Source of the DNA: an uncultured Clostridia bacterium
GTDB lineage: Bacteria > Bacillota > Clostridia > Oscillospirales > CAG-382
Assembly: GCA_944375955.1 (NCBI GenBank)
Contig: CALWBE010000042.1
Location: 1 to 41,128 of the forward strand
Reading direction: 5' to 3'
DNA length: 41,128 nt
The notes beneath the pieces were generated by a model that was not told the DNA's origin, ran no database searches, and saw only the letters and a list, made by a program, of their open reading frames with translations. The first letter of the stretch is position 1, and each line of letters starts with the position of its first letter. The position numbers were made by a program, and so were the translations under genes. Positions 1 to 7,020 of the stretch are shown here, piece by piece.

Positions 1-187
1 ACAGCTTGCTGTTCATCTTCGCAATTACAATAACTTTCCTATGCGCCCACTTAATTGGATCTCTCCTAAAGCTACTCTCTTTAATTTTTTGAATTTCGGT
101 GTAACTTATCATTGACAAACCAACAAACTGGGGTGGAGATTCATTTGCGTATGCTCTTGAGCTATGCCTGGATGCCGTTGTAAACAT
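1..187 (-). CDS. Partial hypothetical protein running off the left edge
   Basis: On the reverse strand an ATG at 187 opens a frame with no stop to the left edge (62 codons visible). The visible part is polar and basic (for example SYTEIQKIKESSFRRDP near its middle). I do not recognise a family. There is no clear Shine-Dalgarno sequence before the ATG and the frame is also open upstream, so the start is uncertain. It is divergent from the acetyltransferase at 232, only 44 bases away. It could be a chance open frame or the remnant of a gene; the low confidence reflects that. Confidence 0.3.
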   Translation of the reverse strand, partial: MFTTASRHSSRAYANESPPQFVGLSMISYTEIQKIKESSFRRDPIKWAHRKVIVIAKMNSKL

Positions 188-231
188 ATAATAATTAGCC
201 AGATTGATTTTTGGCAGAAAGGAAAATAGAA

Positions 232-777
232 ATGATATTTGAAGAAAAGAAAATAACCTTAAAAGATGGTAGAACGGCTATCTTAAAGAGTCCGTGTGTT
301 GAGGATGCGGAAAAGATGCTGAACTACATAAAGAAATCGTGTGGTGAGACTGACTTTCTTGCACGTTATCCCGAGGAGTGGAATATCTCCGTTAAACAAG
401 AAGAAGCATGGGTTAACCGTCTGCGCTCTGCTTCCGACACCTTGGGAATCACATGCTATATCGAAAGCGAGGTTGCAGGCAACTGTGAGATCAGCTTCAG
501 AGGTGGTATGAAAACCTCACATCGAGCAACTATTGCAATTGCTATACTCAAGGATTACTGGAACCTCGGTATCGGTTCCGCTATGTTTGAAGAGCTTGTC
601 GCTGCAGCACAGAAGCACGGAACCGAAATCATGGAACTTGAATTTATCGAAGGCAATGAGCATGCCAAACATCTATATGAGAAATTCGGCTTTCATGTTG
701 TTTCCGAACGTCCTAATGCTTTTAAGCTCAAAGACGGCACATACTTAAGCGAGATCTATATGCAGAAATACTTATGA
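232..777 (+). CDS. GNAT family N-acetyltransferase
   Basis: A 181-residue cytosolic protein of the GNAT (Gcn5-related) fold, which transfers acetyl from acetyl-CoA to an amine. The acetyl-CoA loop motif A is visible as YWNLGIGSAMFE (residues 109-120), with the Q/RxxGxG/A-type core NLGIGSA. Motif B is NEHAKHLYEKFGF (142-154). I chose the ATG at 232 because AAAGGA at 218-223 lies 8 bases ahead; a TTG at 211 would add seven residues but has no ribosome binding site. The substrate cannot be told: the sequence resembles generic GNAT members that act on small amines or protein N-termini. It stands alone, next to non-coding DNA with repeat structures, which fits a cargo gene of a mobile segment, but no integrase is seen. 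Confidence 0.85.
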   Translation: MIFEEKKITLKDGRTAILKSPCVEDAEKMLNYIKKSCGETDFLARYPEEWNISVKQEEAWVNRLRSASDTLGITCYIESEVAGNCEISFRGGMKTSHRATIAIAILKDYWNLGIGSAMFEELVAAAQKHGTEIMELEFIEGNEHAKHLYEKFGFHVVSERPNAFKLKDGTYLSEIYMQKYL

Positions 778-850
778 TAAAAGGCAGAATTTTCTTAGCA
801 ATAAAGGACGTTATGAGTTTGCGGCAGCATTGTTGTTCTGCTTAAAAAAT

Positions 851-870
851 GTGGCGCCATGTGGCGCCTA
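851..870. repeat. Tandem repeat of GTGGCGCC(A/T)
   Basis: The unit GTGGCGCCAT is followed directly by GTGGCGCCTA. Each copy contains the palindrome GGCGCC. It stands out as G+C-rich within A+T-rich DNA. No function can be assigned. Confidence 0.6.
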
Positions 871-934
871 ACATCATATTTTTGACATACAAAAGGTCTT
901 ATCTTGACACTGACCTAAAAAATATGCAGACAAA

Positions 935-973
935 CACAAAGTCCGCAGATCTAACGAATCTGCGGACTTTGTG
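935..973. repeat. Perfect 16-bp inverted repeat (strong hairpin)
   Basis: The arms CACAAAGTCCGCAGAT (935-950) and ATCTGCGGACTTTGTG (958-973) are perfect reverse complements around a 7-base loop. Neither side has a run of four or more T at the stem, so it is not a typical intrinsic terminator, although it could end transcription of the acetyltransferase gene weakly. Other possibilities are an element end or a protein binding site. Confidence 0.85.
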
Positions 974-1043
974 CCTCTCAATCGGTTGCATTTAAAAGTA
1001 TCCTTATGGGGACCTTGTATTTTGCCGGGTTTTTAGTATTTTG

Positions 1044-1113
1044 GGCATTGTAATGTCAGTTGTTCTGAAGGGCTGCACATCTGATTGTCTACACTCCCAA
1101 CTGAGCTAATGCC
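1044..1113 (-). other. tRNA-like remnant
   Basis: Read on the reverse strand it starts GGCATTAGCTCAGTTGGGAG, identical in form to the acceptor/D-arm region of bacterial tRNAs (GCTC-AGTTGG-GAGT D-arm). About 70 bases later AATGCC closes a 6-bp acceptor-like pairing and is followed by CA. A 4-bp TCAG/CTGA hairpin sits where a T-arm would be. The anticodon arm does not fold properly and no TTCRANNC T-loop is present, so it is not a working tRNA. It could be a decayed tRNA gene or the disrupted half of an integration target. Confidence 0.4.
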
Positions 1114-1208
1114 TTTTATTTTTTTCTATTATATTAAATAAACAAAAATGTCTATATTTTTAACAAAAAAATTGATATCAGCTTTAAAAAATTATATATA
1201 ACATATTG

Positions 1209-1237
1209 TTGACAAAAATAAAAAGCCATGATATAAT
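1209..1237 (+). promoter_or_regulatory. Sigma-A promoter of the lysine operon
   Basis: A perfect -35 TTGACA (1209-1214) is separated by 17 bases from a perfect -10 TATAAT (1232-1237). Transcription would start near 1244, directly at the first paired base of the riboswitch. Confidence 0.9.
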
Positions 1238-1245
1238 ATGTGTAC

Positions 1246-1408
1246 GATAGAGGCGCATTTTGTCATCAGTAACAGGATTTATAAATTGTTCGTGCCGGAA
1301 CAGATCCTGTGAAAGGGACGGATGCCGAAGTCGGCGCAGGGCAAAGCGCTGTTCTGGCAGACGGAAATAAGATTTTGTCTGCTGTCGCAGAAATGCGGAG
1401 AGCTATCC
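1246..1408 (+). ncRNA. Lysine riboswitch (L-box) aptamer
   Basis: The leader carries the conserved L-box elements in order: GATAGAGGCGCA (1246-1257), an AGTAA loop-E segment, GAAAGG, GATGCCGAAG, TTCTGGCAGAC, GTCTGCTGTC and finally GGAGAGCTATC (1397-1407). P1 is formed by GATAG (1246-1250) and CTATC (1403-1407). It lies between the promoter and dapA, so it senses lysine and controls the whole dapA-dapB-lysA-dapF-dapL unit. The 3' strand of P1, AGCTATCC (1401-1408), is perfectly complementary to GGATAGCT (1475-1482), the 5' arm of the downstream terminator, giving the usual on/off switch by premature termination. Confidence 0.95.
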
Positions 1409-1476
1409 GGAAATATGCGTTTTTAAATTGAATGAACTATATGTTTAGAATATGACGGCGCATTTTAATTTTTTGG

Positions 1477-1513
1477 ATAGCTGTAAGCGTAAGCTCAAAC
1501 AGCTATTTTTTTT
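1477..1513 (+). terminator. Riboswitch-controlled terminator
   Basis: ATAGCTG (1477-1483) pairs with CAGCTAT (1500-1506), followed by eight T (1506-1513). The 5' arm overlaps the sequence that can pair with the P1 3' strand of the aptamer. When lysine is bound P1 forms, the terminator is free and transcription stops; without lysine the antiterminator pairing 1401-1408 with 1475-1482 prevails. Confidence 0.85.
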
Positions 1514-1605
1514 ATTTTAAATTTAATTTACGGAAAATTTCGGAGTCTTACTTGGGCAAAGCTATAGGGATTTCGGACAATTCCTGTCTAACGGGAGGAT
1601 CTTAT

Positions 1606-2496
1606 ATGAAAAAGACAATATTTACGGGAGCGGCGACTGCAATTGTTACTCCTATGAATGAATTCGGCGGCATCGACTATGAGTCATATGCAAGACTTAT
1701 AGAATGGCAGATATCGAGCGGTATTGATGCGATAGTGGCTGCCGGAACTACCGGAGAAGGCTCGACACTTACGGATGAAGAACACAGAGAACTTTTAAAA
1801 TTTACTGTAGACAAGGTAAAAGGCAGAGTACCGGTTATAGCAGGTACGGGTTCAAATGACATAGCATATGCTGTAGATTTGACAAAATATGCATGCAGCA
1901 TAGGAGCTGACGCAATGCTTGTTGTTTCACCGTATTATAATAAAGCCACACAGGGAGGACTTATAAAATCGTTTACTGCTGTTGCAGACGCAAGCGATAA
2001 GCCGGTTATACTGTATAATGTTCCGTCACGCACAGGCTGCAATATACTACCGGAGACCTGCTCTGTGCTTGCCGATCATCCGAATATCTGCGCGATAAAA
2101 GAAGCGAGCGGAAACATTTCACAGATTGCAAAGACAGCTCAGCTTACAGAAGGAAGAATGGATCTTTATTCAGGAAACGACGATCAGATAGTTCCGGTTA
2201 TGTCTTTGGGCGGAAAAGGTGTAATATCAGTGCTTTCAAATATATTGCCTCGCGAAACTTCTGAGATTTGCAAAAGTTATCTAAAAGGAGATGTAAAAAA
2301 GAGCATGCGAATGCAGCTTGATTATCTCGAACTTATAGATACACTATTCTGTGAAGTAAATCCAATACCCGTAAAAGCTGCGACGGCAGCAATGGGGTAT
2401 GGCAAAAATTATCTCAGACTGCCTCTTACTCCCATGGAGAAAAAGAATGAGGAAAAACTTTTAAATCTTATGAAAAAAGCCGGTATTGCTTTTTAA
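1606..2496 (+). CDS. dapA: 4-hydroxy-tetrahydrodipicolinate synthase
   Basis: Condenses pyruvate with aspartate semialdehyde, the first committed step to diaminopimelate and lysine, and in spore formers also to dipicolinate. The 296-residue product is full length for this TIM-barrel family. GTTGEGSTL (47-55) carries the substrate-binding threonines, YNVPSRTG holds catalytic Tyr137, and IKEASGN (164-170) holds the Schiff-base Lys165. I start at ATG 1606 because GGGAGG (1593-1598) lies 7 bases ahead; a TTG at 1552 in the same frame would add 18 residues unlike the family. It is the first gene behind the lysine riboswitch, with dapB starting 24 bases after its stop. Confidence 0.97.
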   Translation: MKKTIFTGAATAIVTPMNEFGGIDYESYARLIEWQISSGIDAIVAAGTTGEGSTLTDEEHRELLKFTVDKVKGRVPVIAGTGSNDIAYAVDLTKYACSIGADAMLVVSPYYNKATQGGLIKSFTAVADASDKPVILYNVPSRTGCNILPETCSVLADHPNICAIKEASGNISQIAKTAQLTEGRMDLYSGNDDQIVPVMSLGGKGVISVLSNILPRETSEICKSYLKGDVKKSMRMQLDYLELIDTLFCEVNPIPVKAATAAMGYGKNYLRLPLTPMEKKNEEKLLNLMKKAGIAF

Positions 2497-2520
2497 CAAA
2501 TTCTGTATAAAGGTGAGTTT

Positions 2521-3270
2521 ATGAAAATAATTATAAATGGAATAAGCGGACGAATGGGAAGCGAAGTTGCACGTATTGCAAAAGAAGGATACCGCGGAGC
2601 AAGTCTTGTATGCGGAATTGATCCTAATTCGGAAACATATGAGAACGGTGTGCCGTGCTTTCACAGTTTTTCTGAAGCGGGCAGCTTTAATGCAGATTGT
2701 GTGATTGATTTTTCTCATCATTCGGTGACCGAAGCGTTGCTTGAATATTGTGTTGATAAAAATTTGCCGGTTGTTATAGCGACTACCGGGCATGACGAAA
2801 AGGAACTTGAGATAATAAAACGCGCGTCTTTAAAAATACCGGTGTTTTTTTCTGCAAATATGTCGCTTGGCGTGGCATTATTGTGTGAGCTTGCCAAAAT
2901 CACAGCTAAAACAATGCCTGACGCCGATATTGAAATAATAGAAAAACATCACAACCGCAAGCTTGACGCTCCGTCAGGAACGGCGCTTATGATTGCAGAT
3001 GCAATAAGTTCTGTAAGAAAAGACGCATACTACGTTTTCGGAAGAAACGGTCAGCGCAAACGGGACAAAAATGAAATAGGAGTGCATGCGATACGTCTTG
3101 GAAATATCATTGGGGAACATGAGGTAATTGTTGGTACGGATACTCAGACGATAACGTTAAAGCATGAGGCGCATACAAGGGCTCTTTTTGCTGAGGGAGC
3201 TGTTGCAGCAGCTGCTTTTCTTGAAGGAAAGCCGGCAGGACTTTATAATATGAAAGATATGATAGGCTGA
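2521..3270 (+). CDS. dapB: 4-hydroxy-tetrahydrodipicolinate reductase
   Basis: Reduces the DapA product with NAD(P)H to tetrahydrodipicolinate in the cytosol. The 249-residue length is normal. The N-terminal Rossmann nucleotide-binding loop is NGISGRMG (6-13). The signature EKHHNRKLDAPSGTA (141-155) contains the catalytic His and Lys and the substrate-binding Ser-Gly-Thr. It is the second gene of the L-box operon. An ambiguous AAAGGTGAG sequence directly before the ATG serves as ribosome binding site. Confidence 0.97.
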   Translation: MKIIINGISGRMGSEVARIAKEGYRGASLVCGIDPNSETYENGVPCFHSFSEAGSFNADCVIDFSHHSVTEALLEYCVDKNLPVVIATTGHDEKELEIIKRASLKIPVFFSANMSLGVALLCELAKITAKTMPDADIEIIEKHHNRKLDAPSGTALMIADAISSVRKDAYYVFGRNGQRKRDKNEIGVHAIRLGNIIGEHEVIVGTDTQTITLKHEAHTRALFAEGAVAAAAFLEGKPAGLYNMKDMIG

Positions 3271-3298
3271 CGCCTATGCGGAAAGGAACAGAAAAACC

Positions 3299-4597
3299 AT
3301 GATATGTGAGAATCTTTCGGTAAACAGTGACGGAATATTACTTTTCGGAGGCAGGAATACTGCTGAATTGATATCAAAATATGGCTCTCCTCTTTATGTT
3401 ATGGACGAAAAGAGGATTCGCAAAAATTGCCGTATTTATATTGACAGCATGAAAAAATATTTCGGCGGCAGATCGGTGCCCTTATTTGCAAGCAAGGCTA
3501 ATTCATTTAAGCAAATTTACCGTATAGTAAACGAGGAAGGAATGGGCGCCGACGTTGTTTCTTCAGGTGAAATATATACGGCGAAAAGCGCAGGATTCCC
3601 GCTTGAGAAAACCTATTTTCACGGGAATAACAAGACTGACTGGGATATTAGATATGCTATAGACTGCAAGGTCGGATATTTTGTCGCGGATAATGAAGAA
3701 GAAATTTGCGCCATTGACCGAATTGCAGGCGAAAAAAATGTAAACCAGAAAATACTTATAAGACTTACTCCGGGTATAGATCCTCATACTTATGAGGCAG
3801 TAGCTACCGGTAAGGTTGATTCAAAGTTCGGCTCGGCAATAGTAACCGGCGAGGCTGAAAGAATAACTAAAATAGCTTTGTCAAAAAGAAATATTACGCT
3901 TTGCGGTTTTCATTGCCATGTTGGTTCTCAGGTGTTTGATTCAGACGTATATATTTCCGCGGCAGAGATTATGCTCGGATTTATCGCCGATATGAAGAAA
4001 AAGTACGGCTACGTTACCGAACAGCTTAACCTCGGCGGAGGCTACGGCGTGCGTTATACTGAAAAAGATCCGGTAATAGATATCGAAGCAAATATAAAGC
4101 TTGTAGCCGAAACATTGAAAAAGTTTGCGGAAAAATTTGAAATAAATCTTCCCGATATTCTTATGGAACCCGGCAGAAGCATTGTGGCTGACGCTGGAAT
4201 TACTCTTTATACCGTAGGATCTGTAAAGCGTATTCCCGAGTATAAAAATTATGTTTCTATAGACGGCGGAATGCCGGATAATCCCAGATATGCGCTTTAT
4301 AAATCGTCATATACGGTTTTGGCTGCCGGAAAAATGAATGAAAAGTGCGATTTCCAATGCTCAGTCGTCGGACGCTGCTGTGAAAGCGGAGATATAATTC
4401 AGGAGGGAGTATATCTTCCGTCAAGCATCTGCCGCGGAGATATTATCGCTGTTCTTACAACGGGGGCATACAATTATTCTATGGCGTCAAATTATAACAG
4501 GATTCCCAGACTTCCTATTATTATGATAAACGGCGATAAGGATTATATAGCGGTAAGACGTGAAAGCTTTGAAGATCTTGCGCGCAACGACGTTTAA
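3299..4597 (+). CDS. lysA: Diaminopimelate decarboxylase
   Basis: A PLP enzyme of the alanine-racemase/ornithine-decarboxylase fold type III that converts meso-diaminopimelate to lysine and CO2. The 432-residue protein shows the PLP lysine in LFASKANS (Lys66), HCHVGSQ (205-211), the phosphate-binding GGGYG (246-250), EPGRS (290-294) and the C-terminal CESGD (361-365) that supplies the partner-subunit active-site Cys. Its position before dapF and dapL, rather than at the end of the operon, is not the order of the pathway but all five genes share one transcript by spacing (28 to 77 bases). AAAGGA lies upstream of the ATG. Confidence 0.96.
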   Translation: MICENLSVNSDGILLFGGRNTAELISKYGSPLYVMDEKRIRKNCRIYIDSMKKYFGGRSVPLFASKANSFKQIYRIVNEEGMGADVVSSGEIYTAKSAGFPLEKTYFHGNNKTDWDIRYAIDCKVGYFVADNEEEICAIDRIAGEKNVNQKILIRLTPGIDPHTYEAVATGKVDSKFGSAIVTGEAERITKIALSKRNITLCGFHCHVGSQVFDSDVYISAAEIMLGFIADMKKKYGYVTEQLNLGGGYGVRYTEKDPVIDIEANIKLVAETLKKFAEKFEINLPDILMEPGRSIVADAGITLYTVGSVKRIPEYKNYVSIDGGMPDNPRYALYKSSYTVLAAGKMNEKCDFQCSVVGRCCESGDIIQEGVYLPSSICRGDIIAVLTTGAYNYSMASNYNRIPRLPIIMINGDKDYIAVRRESFEDLARNDV

Positions 4598-4657
4598 TTC
4601 TGTCGTCAAAAAATTCGGGGAATATTATATATTACATACTACGGAGAAAATAACGCG

Positions 4658-5491
4658 ATGAAATTTACTAAAATGCACGGAATAGGCAACGACTATATTT
4701 ATTTTAACGGATTTGAAGAAAAAATCGATGATCCGTCAGCACTTTCGATAAGATTGTCCGACAGACATAAGGGTGTCGGAGGTGACGGCATAGTTTTGAT
4801 TCTTCCGTCTGAAAAGGCAGATTTTCGTATGAGAATGTTCAACGCTGACGGCAGCGAAGGCAAAATGTGCGGAAATGCCTCACGCTGCATAGGCAAATAT
4901 GTCTATGAAAAGGGACTTACAGACAAAACCGAAATTACTCTTGAAACTCTCTCTGGAATAAAACATCTTAAGCTTTCGGTAAACGGCGGTAAAGTGGAGC
5001 TTGTCACGGTAGATATGGGAAAAGCGGTATTTGAGACCGAAAAAATTCCTGTTATTTCAGATAAAAAGGAAATAATAAACGAGCCTGAAAAAATTGCCGG
5101 AGGAACAGAAAAAATAACATGTGTTTCTATGGGAAATCCGCATTGCGTTATATTCCGTGAAGATATAGACGGACTTGATCTTGAAAAAATCGGACCGGCT
5201 TATGAAAATGACAAGATGTTTCCTGACAGAGTAAATACTGAGTTTGTAAAGATTATTTCTCCGACAGAACTTTCTATGAGAGTTTGGGAACGCGGAAGCG
5301 GAGAAACAATGGCATGCGGAACCGGAGCATGTGCAGTTGCATCCGCCGCGGTAGCCTGCGGGATTTCTCCGGCAGATACTTTTATAACGGTAAAGCTGCT
5401 GGGAGGAGATCTTCGAATACGAGTCGGAGCTGATAGGCAAGTGTTAATGGAAGGCGGAGCGGAATTTGTTTTTGACGGAGAAATCAAATAG
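4658..5491 (+). CDS. dapF: Diaminopimelate epimerase
   Basis: A PLP-independent epimerase that interconverts LL- and meso-diaminopimelate; meso-DAP goes to peptidoglycan and to LysA. The 277-residue protein has both catalytic cysteines in the expected motifs: KMCGNASRC (Cys71) and GSGETMACGTGAC (Cys220). HGIGNDY near the N-terminus and GNPHCV (159-164) are also typical. A CGGAG sequence precedes the ATG. It lies between lysA and dapL in the lysine-regulated unit, which is the right partner for DapL because DapL makes the LL isomer. Confidence 0.97.
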   Translation: MKFTKMHGIGNDYIYFNGFEEKIDDPSALSIRLSDRHKGVGGDGIVLILPSEKADFRMRMFNADGSEGKMCGNASRCIGKYVYEKGLTDKTEITLETLSGIKHLKLSVNGGKVELVTVDMGKAVFETEKIPVISDKKEIINEPEKIAGGTEKITCVSMGNPHCVIFREDIDGLDLEKIGPAYENDKMFPDRVNTEFVKIISPTELSMRVWERGSGETMACGTGACAVASAAVACGISPADTFITVKLLGGDLRIRVGADRQVLMEGGAEFVFDGEIK

Positions 5492-5568
5492 TGAATTTTA
5501 GCTTAAAAAAGCCGTATTTTTTATTGCGTAAAATATGATTATCTTAAGAAACGGAGCAAAAATAAAAA

Positions 5569-6768
5569 ATGAATATAAATGAAAACTATCTTAAATTAAA
5601 AGCAAGCTATCTTTTTTCTGAAATAGCTCGGCGTGTGAACGCATATCTTGCCGAGCACAAAGATGCGCCCATTATCCGTATGGGAATAGGAGACGTAACA
5701 AGACCGCTTGTTCCGGCAGTCACTGAAGCTATGACGCGAGCTGTCGCCGAAATGGGCTGTCAGGAAACTTTCCGCGGATACGGCGACGAACAGGGATACG
5801 GATTTTTGCGTGCAGCCGTAAAAAAGTATTATGAGGAAAAAAATGTTTTCATCGATGAAGACGAAATATTTATTTCAGACGGTGCAAAAAGCGATATCGG
5901 CAATATACTTGATCTTTTTTCACAAAATAACTGCGTATTGATTCCTGATCCCGTTTATCCCGTTTATGTCGATACTAACATTATGGATGGCAGAAAAATA
6001 GTATTTATGAATGCGTCTGAAGAAAATGGTTTTCTGCCCATGCCTGATGCGTCTGTCGACGCGGATATCATATATATATGTTCTCCCAATAATCCTACCG
6101 GAGCGGCATACGACCGAAAGGGACTTTCCGAATGGGTAAAATATGCTAAAAGCAAAAACGCCGTGATACTTTTTGACGCAGCATATGAAGCTTTTATTGC
6201 TGACGACGGACTTCCGGGAAGTATTTTTGAAATAGACGGAGCCAAGGAATGCGCTATTGAATTTTGTTCGCTTTCCAAGACTGCGGGATTTACCGGAACA
6301 CGCTGCGGATACACAGTAGTTCCTCATGCGCTCAAATGCGGAGATACAGAATTTAATAAGCTTTGGCTGCGCCGTCAGACCACAAAGTTTAATGGAGTAT
6401 CTTATATAGTTCAGCGCGGAGCCGAGGCAGTATTTTCTGAAACCGGAAGAAAGCAGATAAAGGAAAATATTGATTATTACCGTAAAAACGCAAGTATTAT
6501 TACTGACGCTCTTGATGAATGCGGGATAAAATATTTCGGAGGAAAAAATTCTCCGTATATATGGCTTAAATGTCCGTGGGGACTTGAATCATGGGAATTT
6601 TTTGATTTGCTGCTGAATGAAATATGCGTTGTAGGAACACCCGGCGCAGGATTCGGAGAAAACGGAAAAGATTATTTCCGACTTACAGCGTTTTCTACCC
6701 ATGAAAAAACAGCCGAAGCTATGGAAAGGCTTAAGAAACTCGCTGATAAAAAATCAAAAAAAAGTTGA
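5569..6768 (+). CDS. dapL: LL-diaminopimelate aminotransferase
   Basis: A class I/II PLP aminotransferase that turns tetrahydrodipicolinate into LL-diaminopimelate in one step with glutamate, bypassing the acylated intermediates of DapD/E or DapH/X. The 399-residue product has CSPNNPTGAA (171-180), the cofactor Asp in LFDAAYEAF (Asp203), and the PLP lysine in SLSKTAGFTGTRCGY (Lys237), a sequence characteristic of DapL. GDEQGYGFLR (72-81) also fits. It is the last gene of the operon and is followed by a strong terminator. Its presence indicates that this organism uses the DapL variant of the lysine pathway; no dapD or dapE is in the window. Confidence 0.95.
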   Translation: MNINENYLKLKASYLFSEIARRVNAYLAEHKDAPIIRMGIGDVTRPLVPAVTEAMTRAVAEMGCQETFRGYGDEQGYGFLRAAVKKYYEEKNVFIDEDEIFISDGAKSDIGNILDLFSQNNCVLIPDPVYPVYVDTNIMDGRKIVFMNASEENGFLPMPDASVDADIIYICSPNNPTGAAYDRKGLSEWVKYAKSKNAVILFDAAYEAFIADDGLPGSIFEIDGAKECAIEFCSLSKTAGFTGTRCGYTVVPHALKCGDTEFNKLWLRRQTTKFNGVSYIVQRGAEAVFSETGRKQIKENIDYYRKNASIITDALDECGIKYFGGKNSPYIWLKCPWGLESWEFFDLLLNEICVVGTPGAGFGENGKDYFRLTAFSTHEKTAEAMERLKKLADKKSKKS

Positions 6769-6775
6769 CAAGCTT

Positions 6776-6817
6776 AACCGTTTCCGGAATATATTTCGGA
6801 AACGGTTTATTTTTTTA
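6776..6817 (+). terminator. Terminator of the lysine operon
   Basis: An 11-bp perfect stem, AACCGTTTCCG (6776-6786) with CGGAAACGGTT (6797-6807), is followed by a T-rich tract (TATTTTTTT). It closes the dap operon eight bases after the dapL stop codon. Confidence 0.93.
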
Positions 6818-7020
6818 TATTTATCAAAAGACATTTTGCACAAAAAAATATTCTTCAAACAATAATTTTTAATAGAAAATTGTGCAATGTTACAAAATAG
6901 ATTTTTTTACATGTTTTTTGACCAAAAACTTGATTTTTATGTTAAAATAAAATATATGCATTAAAAACAGTCGTCTATTTAATTTTAGGTATTAAATATG
7001 CGATTTTTTTCGGAGGTAAA

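Larger units (their letters stand above)
778..1208. other. Gene-free stretch with repeats and a tRNA-like remnant
   Basis: No convincing coding frame with a ribosome binding site is seen on either strand. The stretch holds a tandem 10-base repeat (851-870), a short AGGTC/GACCT inverted repeat (894-898 with 912-916), a perfect 16-bp hairpin (935-973) and a tRNA-like sequence on the reverse strand (1044-1113). From about 1114 it becomes very A+T-rich and leads into the lysine operon promoter. Confidence 0.6.

Noticed and set aside
1552..1605. Longer dapA beginning with TTG at 1552
   Set aside because: The extra 18 residues do not fit the family and the ATG at 1606 has a strong ribosome binding site 7 bases ahead.
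5057..5440. Reverse-strand open frame within dapF
   Set aside because: It lies entirely antisense to a clear dapF, has no ribosome binding site and reads as low-complexity Ser/Cys/Tyr-rich shadow.
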